Origin: Balneolaceae bacterium
Lineage (GTDB): Bacteria > Bacteroidota > Rhodothermia > Balneolales > Balneolaceae
NCBI GenBank assembly: GCA_017795005.1
Contig: CP051242.1
Coordinates: forward strand, 3,588,119 to 3,652,118
Direction of reading: 5' to 3'
Length of the DNA stretch: 64,000 nt
Numbering within the stretch: the first letter of the stretch is position 1; each line of letters begins with the position of its first letter. Shown here in pieces: positions 25,801-33,364 of the stretch. A program made the translations under genes and the position numbers. The notes under the pieces are model-generated. The model was given only the letters and a program-made list of their open reading frames with translations, was not told the origin of the DNA and searched no databases.

Positions 25801-26389
25801 CAAAATCGATATGAAGGAGCATATCATTGATAAGTGAAGGATCTTCAATACTAAATGTAGTTCGGGTAAATACCGAAATAGTGCCATTAGGAACTATGGT
25901 ATTATCGTCATTATCACCGTAACCGAAACCATACATACCATCCTGCCAAGAAGAATCATCAAAGTCCGTACTGACCCATGACGTTAATACCGATGTAGAT
26001 GGAACAATGTATTTTGCGGCGTCTCCAATTCTGACAATGGTTTCCCAGAACTTCGGCTCATTGTCAGAATTGCTCCCTCTGTTTTTATCACTTGCGAACA
26101 GGAGATAATATTCGTTTGCCAATAGTTCAATATCAGGCAGAACATATTTGAACGGATTTTCAGGATCATCAGAAATTCCATAGCCTTGAAGATTGATGGT
26201 ATTTCCGGAAGAATTATAGAGTTCAATCCAATCAGGAAAATCGCCGTCCTCATCAGAAATTCCTGAACTATTACTCGCTACAACTTCATTTATAAGAACC
26301 TGAGCATTACTCTCGATTGTTTTAAACAGAAGTATTACAAGAAAAAGCGCTACCATTTTAGGTAGTACAAATGCTGATCTGTATTTCAT
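22802..26389 (-). CDS. Giant exported CotH-kinase protein with lamin-tail domains
   Basis: CotH proteins are atypical protein kinases, known from spore-coat phosphorylation in Bacillus; the substrate here is unknown. Order in the 1195 aa: signal peptide (ending ESNAQ); lamin-tail domain (LINEVVASNSSGISDEDGDF); a jelly-roll region; chitobiase C-terminal-like module (VYFTTDGSDPT); CotH domain around residues 440-800 with the metal/catalytic motifs TDWPGNNIKFWR and IIYDTDFGFG; a bacterial-repeat module (GYRFTGWSGDS); a second lamin-tail domain (DIVINEIMYNDSEENESGDW); type IX tail (LLQNYPNPFNPSTTISFQL). It lies 62 bases upstream of the nuclease gene on the same strand, so they may be co-expressed. 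Confidence 0.88.
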   Translation of the reverse strand: MKYRSAFVLPKMVALFLVILLFKTIESNAQVLINEVVASNSSGISDEDGDFPDWIELYNSSGNTINLQGYGISDDPENPFKYVLPDIELLANEYYLLFASDKNRGSNSDNEPKFWETIVRIGDAAKYIVPSTSVLTSWVSTDFDDSSWQDGMYGFGYGDNDDNTIVPNGTISVFTRTTFSIEDPSLINDMLLHIDFDDGYVAYLNGVEISRFNMMGDSPLPYNAGTTDFISDPWLVRGEELPAIELESFKDLLVNGENVLAIQVHNTNAESSDMSLIPFLSISRNEQPLQSRGVAEQVTIPVEGLSYPHLNFKLSSSGETLFLTNPDSVLVDQLSFPLLLRNESFGRSIENNSDFLIFQTPTPLSENNTEGYSSRLSEPEMSLPQGFYRSGTGVSIQGDIPGDQVYFTTDGSDPTINSEVFGSNNRVIFSTTTYKLRAFADGSLPSKVVTKTFVIDANQNLPVVSVSTDPVNLWSNESGIYVEGTNGVEGNCTGPRNWNQDWEIPVQIELFESNGELGFSSGAGAKIFGGCSRTNPAKSLSIFFRGEYGNPELNYKLFEEKDIETFQAFVLRNSGNDFTSQGHSMFRDGLMKTLVEDADLDYQAFRPAVMYLNGEYWGIHNIREKVNEHFIESNSNADSEEIDLLEGNGWAIHGNADSYNQFLSALGSANMSNSTEYQQVEDMIDIDNYIDYMAAQIYYANTDWPGNNIKFWRDQRSNGKWRWIIYDTDFGFGLSYGGNVNHNTLNFALESNGPDWPNPSWSTYVFRRMVESPVFVTKFVNRMSDLMNTTFKTEYVNQVIDSLSGKIESEIPRHISRWGNSEESWNDQINILRDFADNRPNNMQSFLMNRFDLFPMSTISVNTSNSNHGIVKVNRAIPESYPWEGRYFREFTIPLTAIPKRGYRFTGWSGDSNSLEYSIEGDTRSEYTANFEPVDGEIKDIVINEIMYNDSEENESGDWIELYNSADYDIDLSGWKIKDEDNSHEFTFTSGTEIESGSYIVIASDLEAFNSQYELTSGLYGELGYNLAGGSDQVRLFDSSGFLVDSLEYQDEFPWDINADGTGFTLELKSAGMDNAQAQSWAASAQDGGTPGTANTVLVSNDEERMVPTEISLLQNYPNPFNPSTTISFQLPEQSFVNLSVFDMLGRKVSVLVEDSFQAGEHNVNWNASQFSSGVYFYRLQVGNDIQTRRMLLLK

Positions 26390-26475
26390 AAATTCTTTCT
26401 ATTCCAACTTCGTAAAATTTTAAAATAGCCTATTATTAACGAAATACGAAGGTGAAAGATTTTCTCACAATCTGT

Positions 26476-27096
26476 TTAGAACTTGGGATTTTCAGTAAGC
26501 AGATGTTTGAACTCTTTTTTGAACTTCTTCACTTTTGGAGCTATTACATACGAACAATAACCGGCATTGGGGTTATTCTCGAAATAATCCTGATGATAGT
26601 TTTCTGCCACGTAATAATTGGTAAGTGGCTCAATCGTAGTTACAATCGGGTCTTCCCAAAGTCCGGAAGCGTCCGTTTCTTTAAGCGACTTTTCTGCAAT
26701 CACCTTTTGCTCGTCATTGTGATAAAAAATCACAGATCGGTACATCGGCCCTACATCATTTCCCTGACGATTAAGGGTAGTTGGGTTATGAGTATGCCAA
26801 AGAACCGATAATAGCTGTTCATAAGAAATAACTTCCGGGTCATAATAAATACGAGCCACTTCCACATGACCAGTTCTTCCGGTAGTAACCTGGCGATAAG
26901 AAGGATTTTCGACATGTCCTCCTGAATAGCCGGATTCCACGTGCTCAATCCCTTCTACCAATTCATAAATGGCTTCCACGCACCAAAAACAACCCGCACC
27001 AAAGGTGGCTTGCTCTAAATTCTTTTCCATTTCTTGTGCAAAACTTAAAGATGTAAGACTTACAAAAAGTCCTGTTAAAATAATTTTCTTAAACAT
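26476..27096 (-). CDS. msrA: Peptide methionine (S)-S-oxide reductase, exported
   Basis: Repairs oxidised methionine. The signature GAGCFWCVEAIYELVEG places the catalytic cysteine at C36; also present are GYSGGHVENPSYRQV, TGHVEVARIYYDP and the downstream RSVIFYHNDEQK. A signal peptide (MFKKIILTGLFVSLTSLSFAQ) directs this 206-aa form to the periplasm, so it protects envelope proteins. No msrB fusion. It is a single gene, followed by the CotH gene. Confidence 0.95.
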   Translation of the reverse strand: MFKKIILTGLFVSLTSLSFAQEMEKNLEQATFGAGCFWCVEAIYELVEGIEHVESGYSGGHVENPSYRQVTTGRTGHVEVARIYYDPEVISYEQLLSVLWHTHNPTTLNRQGNDVGPMYRSVIFYHNDEQKVIAEKSLKETDASGLWEDPIVTTIEPLTNYYVAENYHQDYFENNPNAGYCSYVIAPKVKKFKKEFKHLLTENPKF

Positions 27097-27193
27097 AGTA
27101 TTTAATCTTTTAGGATTAAAAAATGAGTTTTTTCACTCTTGAGTATCACAGAAGGATAACATCTTTCAAATGGGACACATTCATTAATAACCA

Positions 27194-27227
27194 AAAAACC
27201 TGACTCCAAAAAAGAAATCAGGTTTTT
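27194..27227 (-). terminator. Terminator downstream of tRNA-Leu
   Basis: AAAAACCTGA (27194-27203) and TCAGGTTTTT (27218-27227) are perfect complements with a 14-base loop; T-runs on both strands make it potentially bidirectional. It lies eight bases beyond the tRNA 3' end. Confidence 0.7.
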
Positions 27228-27234
27228 CATAAAG

Positions 27235-27318
27235 TGCTCACGAATGGAGTCGAACCATCACGACCGTTAAGTCACACGCCCCTCAAGCGTGCGCGTCTAC
27301 CAATTCCGCCACGTGAGC
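27235..27318 (-). tRNA. tRNA-Leu (anticodon GAG)
   Basis: Read on the minus strand, the acceptor arms GCTCACG and CGTGAGC pair perfectly. The D-loop region has AATTGGTAGACGC. The anticodon arm CACGC-TTGAGGG-GCGTG gives anticodon GAG (Leu, CUC/CUU). There is a long variable arm (class II) and a T-arm GATGGTTCGACTCCATT. The 84 bases end with discriminator A; the CCA end is not encoded (the next bases are CTTTAT). Confidence 0.97.
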
Positions 27319-27366
27319 TAGAAAGGGTTGCAAAGATAGCTCTTTTATCTCCCAAAATTCAATCTC

Positions 27367-27399
27367 AAAAAAATCCCTCACACATTTTATGTGAGGGAT
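27367..27399 (-). terminator. Intrinsic terminator of the Spy-like gene
   Basis: ATCCCTCACA (27373-27382) pairs perfectly with TGTGAGGGAT (27390-27399), 7-base loop, followed on the minus strand by seven T. It lies just past the stop of the gene ending at 27406. Confidence 0.85.
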
Positions 27400-27405
27400 A
27401 GCGCT

Positions 27406-27837
27406 TTATTTACCATCTTTAGAATGGTCTTTCAGGCGTTGGCGAATATCGTATTGAATTGCTTCTTTCTTTTCGAGATAAATGGCATACTGTTCTTTGG
27501 TAAGAATCTCATGAATAGCCTGCTGATGTTCTTCCCTTAGCTCTTTTGCCATCATCATTTTCTTACGTCGGTTAACTTTTTCTTCTCTGATTTGCTCTCC
27601 TTTGAGAGCGAATTCTTCATCCACTTCTCTGATCTGATTTTCCTGAGATTCAGTTAAATCCAGATACTCGTCGAGTACGGCTATGTGAGCTTCAGTCCTT
27701 ACTTCCGGTGGAACATCCTGAAGCATTTCTCTCCCGGGTCTTTTTTCCGTATCTCCTTTTCTTTGTTGTGCAAGTACAGGAGAAGCTAACAGTATAATTA
27801 AGCCCAGTACTAAAGTTGATTTAATTATTCGTTGCAT
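27406..27837 (-). CDS. Small periplasmic Spy/CpxP-like helical protein
   Basis: I start it at ATG 27837, which yields a signal peptide (MQRIIKSTLVLGLIILL..VLAQ) and a 143-aa precursor. The mature part is highly charged and helical with EYLDLTESQENQIREVDEEF and LREEHQQAIHEILTKEQYAIY, which resemble the LTxxQ-type repeats of Spy/CpxP envelope chaperones and related metal-stress proteins. Assignment by pattern only. It is a single gene with its own terminator. Confidence 0.65.
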   Translation of the reverse strand: MQRIIKSTLVLGLIILLASPVLAQQRKGDTEKRPGREMLQDVPPEVRTEAHIAVLDEYLDLTESQENQIREVDEEFALKGEQIREEKVNRRKKMMMAKELREEHQQAIHEILTKEQYAIYLEKKEAIQYDIRQRLKDHSKDGK

Positions 27838-27926
27838 GATTTCAATGTTGAGTTTGCGACCAAGCATTCAACGTTGCATCAAAGACGAACCAATCCCATA
27901 AAAAGTTTACAGAAGTTGTAAAAAAA

Positions 27927-28469
27927 TTATTCTTCCAGCTGACGCTGTGCGTATTCGTTATCAGGATCTATTTTGAGCGCTTGCTCATAGTAGGTACGGG
28001 CTTTGTCATCCTGACCACCACGCTTGATCATATCTCCCATCAAAATCCAATTCTCGGCATCTTGTGGGTCGGCTTTTATTCTGCCAATCAGATAGGGAAT
28101 GGCTTCCTGACCACGATCGGTCATAAGCATGAGCATCACTTTGCTTCGATGAGCGTTCGGTAAGTCACCATCAGCAATTGCTTTATCAAAATCAGATTCA
28201 GCTTCTTCCAGTTTCTCTTGCTGCATGTACAAATTACCACGCATATTCATATATGATGGCTTTTCGCCTGCAAGCTCAATGGCTGTATCGATCGCTTTCT
28301 TACTCAACTCGTATTGATTGAGCTGTTGAAAAATGAGTGATTCTAAATAAAATGGTTCATGAGATTCGGGATTCTCTTTCTGTAATTCTCTGGCTATATC
28401 TAAACTATGGTCAATGTCTTTGTCTTGTAAAAGTTCAAAACCACGGTTTAATTTCTCTTCAAAATTCAT
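27927..28469 (-). CDS. TPR-repeat protein
   Basis: The 180-aa cytosolic protein consists of about four tetratricopeptide repeats (QLNQYELSKKAIDTAIELAG; EKLEEAESDFDKAIADGDLP; DDKARTYYEQALKIDPDNEY), so it probably mediates protein contacts. No signal peptide. Its start overlaps the stop of the small membrane gene upstream by four bases, indicating translational coupling in a run with dck-like, folK, folB and dnaA genes. Specific role unknown. Confidence 0.85.
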   Translation of the reverse strand: MNFEEKLNRGFELLQDKDIDHSLDIARELQKENPESHEPFYLESLIFQQLNQYELSKKAIDTAIELAGEKPSYMNMRGNLYMQQEKLEEAESDFDKAIADGDLPNAHRSKVMLMLMTDRGQEAIPYLIGRIKADPQDAENWILMGDMIKRGGQDDKARTYYEQALKIDPDNEYAQRQLEE

Positions 28470-28663
28470 GAGTTAGTTTTTTTATCAGATAAGTCTTCGT
28501 ATTCCGCTTCTTCGATTTGGTCGAATTTGTTAGCGCCCTTTCTATTATTTCCCTGAAACGGGTTAAACTGTTGTTTTCGACCACTGGAAGGTAAGAACAT
28601 TCGCCCTATATATCTCATAAGGACGAAAAAAAGCGCCATAAAAAATAAAAATTTAAAAAGCAT
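28466..28663 (-). CDS. Small membrane protein (DUF4834-like)
   Basis: 65 aa with an N-terminal membrane helix (MLFKFLFFMALFFVLMRYIG) followed by a basic, Gly/Asn/Gln-rich stretch and an acidic tail (DQIEEAEYEDLSDKK). This layout matches the small DUF4834-type proteins of Bacteroidota, by recollection only. It starts two bases after the deoxynucleoside kinase stop and overlaps the TPR gene by four. Confidence 0.7.
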   Translation of the reverse strand: MLFKFLFFMALFFVLMRYIGRMFLPSSGRKQQFNPFQGNNRKGANKFDQIEEAEYEDLSDKKTNS

Positions 28664-28665
28664 AG

Positions 28666-29307
28666 CTAAGGAGCAATGTGAATATGGGTATTTGAATGAA
28701 TCGGGCGTTCAAAAATTTGTTCCTCGATGTACGCCAAATGATCCGGATTGTTCACAAAATCTATTTCGGTCGTATTTATAAAAATAACAGGTGTTTTATT
28801 GAAATGATAGAAAAAGTGATTATATGCGTTATTCAAATCCCTTAAATAATCCGGTGTAATATGTTGTTCGTATTCTCTGCCCCTTTTATTGATGTTATCC
28901 ATTAACCGATCTACAGAAGCCTGAATAAAAACAATCAAATTGGGTTGAGCCGCAATTCCAGTCATTATATTAAAAATCGAATCATACAATGCCAGCTCGT
29001 CTTCCTCTAAATTCAATCGGGCAAATATTCGGTCCTTTTCGAAAATATAATCCGAGATTGTAAACTGATGAAATAAGTCCTGAGTCATCATGTTCTGTTG
29101 TTGTTTGAACCTACTGGCAAGAAAAGCGAGTTGAGTTTGGAATGCATAACGCTCCCGGTCTTCATAGAACTTTGGAAGAAATGGGTTGTCTTCAAATTCT
29201 TCTAATACCAATCGTGCCTGTCGTCTTTCTGCAAGTAAGGTAGCAAGTGAAGTTTTCCCTGCTCCAATCACACCTTCAACAGCAATAAAATCGAGTTGGT
29301 TGGACAT
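28666..29307 (-). CDS. Deoxynucleoside kinase (dAdo/dCyd kinase family)
   Basis: Salvage enzyme that phosphorylates deoxynucleosides. The P-loop GVIGAGKTSL is at 12-21, followed by the family's EEFEDNPFLPKFYED and the ERYAFQTQLAFLASRF helix. A lid-like RGREYEQHITPDYL lies near residue 140. 213 aa is typical. Base preference (dA, dC or dG) cannot be read. folK is one base upstream, in an apparent operon folB-folK-dNK. Confidence 0.93.
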   Translation of the reverse strand: MSNQLDFIAVEGVIGAGKTSLATLLAERRQARLVLEEFEDNPFLPKFYEDRERYAFQTQLAFLASRFKQQQNMMTQDLFHQFTISDYIFEKDRIFARLNLEEDELALYDSIFNIMTGIAAQPNLIVFIQASVDRLMDNINKRGREYEQHITPDYLRDLNNAYNHFFYHFNKTPVIFINTTEIDFVNNPDHLAYIEEQIFERPIHSNTHIHIAP

Positions 29308-29308
29308 T

Positions 29309-29797
29309 CTACCAGTCTAAATTGGTTTTTGAAATTCTTATCTCAGAAGCCTCCTCAATTAACTCATCAATAGTTTGAGCACTTTCCGGATCTTTCCATT
29401 CCGGCAAAACATCTCTTAGAGGCATTAAAACGAACAATCTCTTTTTATATTCGCTATGAGGAATGATAAGACTATCTGTATGAAGCACCAAGTTATCAAA
29501 GGCAATAATATCTAAATCAATAGTACGGGCTGTCCATTTTGGATACCGGGAAGGTCGCCCCTGTTTCTTTTCCTGGGTTTTCAACTTTTCAAAAAGCTCT
29601 TCTGGTTTTAACTCTGTTACAATAAGAACAATCGCATTCAGAAAATCCTGACTGGAAGGTCCGACAGGTTCAGATGAATAAATGGAAGACTGAACTATCG
29701 GAGCTGAGGAAATTGATTCGAAGAATGCCTTTGCCTTCTTAAGCTGGGAATGGGGATTATCCAGATTTGAACCAAGAGCAATAACTACCTGGGCCAT
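29309..29797 (-). CDS. folK: HPPK, 2-amino-4-hydroxy-6-hydroxymethyldihydropteridine pyrophosphokinase
   Basis: Transfers pyrophosphate from ATP to hydroxymethyl-dihydropterin in folate synthesis. 162 aa; family motifs ALGSNLDNP at the N-terminus, YSSEPVGPSSQDFLNA near residue 45, and RTIDLDIIAFD near residue 90 with the metal-binding Asp pair. The start overlaps the end of folB by 13 bases, so the two are coupled. Confidence 0.96.
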   Translation of the reverse strand: MAQVVIALGSNLDNPHSQLKKAKAFFESISSAPIVQSSIYSSEPVGPSSQDFLNAIVLIVTELKPEELFEKLKTQEKKQGRPSRYPKWTARTIDLDIIAFDNLVLHTDSLIIPHSEYKKRLFVLMPLRDVLPEWKDPESAQTIDELIEEASEIRISKTNLDW

Positions 29798-30144
29798 GAC
29801 ATGGTCACTTCAGAATGTTCAGCTTCTCCTGATATAGGTGGATTTAATTTCCTGACTTTTACCTCGAGAGTATCCACCATTGGAAAATAAGAGTACAGTT
29901 TTTGACCAATCAAAAAAGTAAGTGTTTCGATCAATTTCTTTGATTCCCCATTCATTACAGAGCCAACTATTTCATGAGCTTTCGAATAGTCAATGGTTTC
30001 TGATAAATCATCCGTTCTGGCAGCTTCTTCTAAGGATGTGACGAACGTTAAATCAACTTCAAAATCATTCCCATTGATGCGTTCGTCCTCAAAAAAACCA
30101 TGAAGACCCCGGAATTTGAGTCCTTTCAAAACCAGCTTGTCCAT
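29785..30144 (-). CDS. folB: Dihydroneopterin aldolase
   Basis: Cleaves dihydroneopterin to the HPPK substrate, the step just before folK. 119 aa; LKGLKFRGLHGFFEDER at the N-terminus contains the conserved Gly-x-His-Gly active-site loop; SETIDYSKAHEIV and LIETLTFLIGQKL follow, and the C-terminus has KVRKLNPPISG. It sits two bases after dnaA and overlaps folK. Confidence 0.95.
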   Translation of the reverse strand: MDKLVLKGLKFRGLHGFFEDERINGNDFEVDLTFVTSLEEAARTDDLSETIDYSKAHEIVGSVMNGESKKLIETLTFLIGQKLYSYFPMVDTLEVKVRKLNPPISGEAEHSEVTMSWPR

Positions 30145-30146
30145 AA

Positions 30147-31592
30147 TCAGAGGCTGGCTACTTCAATACGCTGATGAAGTTCTTCTAGAATTCGCTTGTG
30201 CTTAGGACTGGTTGTAATTCGCTCTTCAACAGTAGAAATAGCATGGATCACAGTAGAGTGATCCCTTCCACCAAAATGTAATCCTATAGTTTTTAAACTG
30301 GATTTTGTAAATCGCTTAGATAAATACATGGCAATTTGACGAGCTTCCACAATTTCCTGCTTCCGTGTTTTCTCACGTACTTTATTGGTGTCGATTCCAA
30401 AATAATCACATACATAATTCTGAATAGATTCAATAGAAATTTGTGTGTGGGATTCTTTTACCATGTCTTTGAGTACACGTTTAGCCATGGCGAGATCTAT
30501 ATCATCAATATTCTGAAGAGATGCATGCGCAAGAAGCTTAATTATTGCTCCCTCTAAATCACGTACATTCGATTTAAAATTATGTGCAATGAATTCGATG
30601 ATCTCAGGATCTATTTCGATTCCATTATCATTTGCCTTACGCTCAAGAATGGCATACCTGGTTTCGTATTCCGGCATCTGAAGATCGGCGCTTAAACCCC
30701 AGCTGAATCTTGAAATTAATCGCTCCTGAATATCAGGAACATCTTTCGGTGCCCGATCGCTACTTAAAATGATTTGCTTTCCATCCTGATGCAGTGCATT
30801 AAAAATATGAAAAAACTCTTCCTGAGTTTTTTCTTTTCCGCTAAAGAACTGGATATCATCAACAATCAATACATCAATATTGCGATAGAACATAGAGAAT
30901 TCACTGGCTCTGTTATTTCTGATCGCATGTACAAACTCATTAGTAAAAGCCTCAGAAGATATATAGAGTACCGACTTCTCATCACCGAACTTTTGCTTAA
31001 TTCGGTTTCCTATACTTTGAATAAGGTGAGTCTTACCTAATCCTGTTGGACCATAAGTGAAAAAAGGATTGAAAGAATTGTTTCCGGGATTATCAGCAAT
31101 TGCCATTGCAGCTGAACGAGCCAGGCGATTACAGTCCCCTTCTATATAACGCTCGAATACATATGAACTATTTAAATTCGAATCGATTTTAGTTTTTCGA
31201 ATTCCAGGTATTACAAATGGATTTTCTATTCGCTCAGGATAGCGTTCAGGATATCCCTGAATTTGCTGATCCTGGACAGGAGGCATAGGACGTTGAGGCA
31301 AACGTACCGACCTGTTATTTTCAAACTGCTCTGATTTTTCCATTAGAATGGAATACTCAAGCTTACCTTCCGGACCTAACACTTTAGCTAATGTGGAGCG
31401 GAGCATGTTATAATAGTGCTCTTCTAACCATTCATACCAAAATTGACTTGGAACCTGAATTGTTAAGGTATCGTCTACCAGATTAACCGGCTTTATCGGC
31501 TCAAACCAAGACTTAAATTTTTGGTAGCTAATATTGTCTTTAATAATCTCCAGGCATTTATCCCAAGCCGCCTCAGCCGATACCATTTGCAA
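30147..31592 (-). CDS. dnaA: Chromosomal replication initiator DnaA
   Basis: Binds DnaA boxes and melts the origin. 481 aa: N-terminal domain I (AWDKCLEIIKDNISYQKFKS), a Gln/Pro-rich linker (residues 90-130), AAA+ core with Walker A GPTGLGKT at 181-188 and Walker B VLIVDDIQFF at 241-250, and the C-terminal DNA-binding domain with GLHFGGRDHSTVIHAI. The start is TTG at 31592, with GGGAGG 11 bases upstream; an ATG six bases later is the alternative. The gap upstream holds DnaA-box-like sites, allowing autoregulation and possibly the origin. Confidence 0.98.
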   Translation of the reverse strand: MQMVSAEAAWDKCLEIIKDNISYQKFKSWFEPIKPVNLVDDTLTIQVPSQFWYEWLEEHYYNMLRSTLAKVLGPEGKLEYSILMEKSEQFENNRSVRLPQRPMPPVQDQQIQGYPERYPERIENPFVIPGIRKTKIDSNLNSSYVFERYIEGDCNRLARSAAMAIADNPGNNSFNPFFTYGPTGLGKTHLIQSIGNRIKQKFGDEKSVLYISSEAFTNEFVHAIRNNRASEFSMFYRNIDVLIVDDIQFFSGKEKTQEEFFHIFNALHQDGKQIILSSDRAPKDVPDIQERLISRFSWGLSADLQMPEYETRYAILERKANDNGIEIDPEIIEFIAHNFKSNVRDLEGAIIKLLAHASLQNIDDIDLAMAKRVLKDMVKESHTQISIESIQNYVCDYFGIDTNKVREKTRKQEIVEARQIAMYLSKRFTKSSLKTIGLHFGGRDHSTVIHAISTVEERITTSPKHKRILEELHQRIEVASL

Positions 31593-31960
31593 TGTTCTCT
31601 TATCCTCCCGGAAAACAGTTAAAATTTCAATGAATGAGTTAGTTATCCACAGCCAAAAATCAAATTTTTGACCTAAAGCTTGATTGAAAATGAAGAATTA
31701 TATGCGACTTGTCAAACCCGAGTTTTAGAATTTTTAAAAAGTTATCCACAATTATAAAATGAAACCAATCCATTGCAGCTCAATGAGTTACAAAATAATT
31801 AGTAAATATCTATTTTCTAACTTGACTCCTCATAACATTGCCATAACATCCAAATAGGTTGTTCAAGATGAGCACGAACCCCCTTATTATTTTTTTTCCA
31901 CAAGTTTTCCACATTTTTAAGCGTAAAATTTTCTACTTATTTCAAAATTAGAATCCATTT
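31593..31960. other. Candidate oriC (dnaA-prmC intergenic region)
   Basis: This 368-bp AT-rich non-coding gap has two perfect DnaA boxes TTATCCACA (31643-31651, 31742-31750) and two one-mismatch boxes TTTTCCACA (31894-31902, 31905-31913), all in the same orientation. The last two are 11 bp apart and next to a very AT-rich tract (31914-31960) that could be the unwinding element. Adjacent to dnaA. Autoregulatory dnaA promoter is the alternative reading. Confidence 0.6.
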
Positions 31961-32827
31961 TTATTTCACTTTTTTTGAAATAACAAAACGGTCCTTTTTA
32001 GCATAGTCTTGATGTACTGTTGCTTCCCATTTTTCTGACTTAAATAAAGATTTAATCTCTTCCCCTTTCTCTTCGTGGATTTCAAGATATAACAAGCCTT
32101 CTTGCTTTAAGTATATATTTGAGAAATCACGGATAGCTCCGTACATCATATCTATGCTTTCGCAAAATAAAGCTGTTTCCGGTTCGAAATTTTTGACTTC
32201 CTCATCAAGGCCTTCTTTTTCATCATATAAAATATAGGGAGGGTTAGAAATGACTATATCAAATTGTTGATCTGATGAAAATGCCTGGCTATTGAATATG
32301 TCGTCTTTTATAAATTCAATTTCAACATCATTTAATCTTGCATTTATATTTGCCTGATTTAATGCATACTGAGAAATATCAGTAGCTGTGACATTCCATT
32401 CGGGTTGATTTTTTTTTAGTGCAATTGCTATACAGCCCGAACCTGTTCCAATATCCAAAACCGAAATCTTTTTCTTGTCTGAATGTTTATCCAGAATAAG
32501 CTCAACCAAATGTTCGGTTTCCATTCTTGGAATTAGAACACCGGCTTTGGTTGTAATAACTGCATTTAAAAAATCCGTTTCCCCCGTGATATACTGAAGT
32601 GGTTCGTGAAGAGCTCTTCGTTTTATGAGTGGTTTGAGCTTCGCAAGATCTTCATCATCAAGAGGCCTGTCAAAAATCAGATATAAGTCCAGCCTTTTTA
32701 CTTCCAGTATATGAGAGAGGAGCCATTCGATGCTAAAGCGGGGATTTCGTATTCCCTTCTCTTCGAAATAATTGGTAGCCCATTTGAGCATGGACAATAC
32801 AGTCCACTCAGATGGAGGAGATGCCAT
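31961..32827 (-). CDS. prmC: Peptide chain release factor N5-glutamine methyltransferase
   Basis: Methylates the GGQ glutamine of release factors RF1/RF2. 288 aa: N-terminal helical domain (LLSHILEVKRLDLYL), SAM-binding motif VLDIGTGSGCIAIAL near residue 120, and the catalytic NPPYI motif (IVISNPPYILYDEKEG) near residue 190. The start is ATG at 32827, three bases after the upstream 128-aa gene. prfA is not in the window. Confidence 0.95.
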   Translation of the reverse strand: MASPPSEWTVLSMLKWATNYFEEKGIRNPRFSIEWLLSHILEVKRLDLYLIFDRPLDDEDLAKLKPLIKRRALHEPLQYITGETDFLNAVITTKAGVLIPRMETEHLVELILDKHSDKKKISVLDIGTGSGCIAIALKKNQPEWNVTATDISQYALNQANINARLNDVEIEFIKDDIFNSQAFSSDQQFDIVISNPPYILYDEKEGLDEEVKNFEPETALFCESIDMMYGAIRDFSNIYLKQEGLLYLEIHEEKGEEIKSLFKSEKWEATVHQDYAKKDRFVISKKVK

Positions 32828-32830
32828 GAA

Positions 32831-33217
32831 TTACTCTTCTTCTTTTTGATCAGATACTAGTTCTTCCTGAACAGTAAGTCCAAATCGCTTTGAGAAATCA
32901 AAAATAAAGTCGATAACATTAGACTCTACATTTCTTTCTTCAGATAGAGAGCTGCCCCTGAAACCCATTCGACCACCTGTTTTCTTTAGTACAATCTTAT
33001 TCAGTTTGGGTGAGTTTTCAAAAATACAGGTAAGCGTAACGCTGGAGTTTATTTGCTTTTCATACTCTTCATACACTGCGATAAAGAAATCACTCTGCAC
33101 TTCATCAAATGTTCTGTCATACAAAAATTTAGGCTCGTGCTCTTCGAAAAGCTTCTTTGCCATTCTTTTTAATGTTGCAGAGGGACCGAAAACTAAATAC
33201 GTAGTGTGTGAGTTCAT
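32831..33217 (-). CDS. Conserved-looking unknown protein upstream of prmC
   Basis: 128 aa, no signal peptide or membrane segment; mixed alpha/beta pattern with a basic glycine-containing loop (KKTGGRMGFRGSSLSEER) and an acidic C-terminus. I do not recognise the family. It is separated from prmC by three bases and likely co-transcribed with it; divergent from the outer membrane protein gene. Confidence 0.7.
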   Translation of the reverse strand: MNSHTTYLVFGPSATLKRMAKKLFEEHEPKFLYDRTFDEVQSDFFIAVYEEYEKQINSSVTLTCIFENSPKLNKIVLKKTGGRMGFRGSSLSEERNVESNVIDFIFDFSKRFGLTVQEELVSDQKEEE

Positions 33218-33312
33218 TCTTAAAGTATGACTTTTAATTCAAAAATTTATTTTTCAAAATTCGAGAGGAAAATAACAGGATATATACTTAACACAATAAG
33301 AAAATGAAGTTT

Positions 33313-33342
33313 TTTTCGTTTAAAGTTTGTTATTTAACTTTG
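33313..33342 (+). promoter_or_regulatory. Bacteroidota-type promoter
   Basis: TAACTTTG (33335-33342) matches the TANNTTTG -7 box perfectly. A TTTTCG near 33313 could serve as a weak -33 box. It lies about 22 bases before the preferred start of the outer-membrane protein gene. Confidence 0.5.
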
Positions 33343-33364
33343 TTTACTCCAGATGTATGATCAA

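Noticed and set aside
26452-26811. 119-codon frame opposite msrA
   Set aside because: Antisense to a confident MsrA gene; hydrophobic translation is a frame artefact.
27235-27318. tRNA as an integration site for a genomic island
   Set aside because: No integrase gene and no repeated tRNA 3' end are visible in the window.
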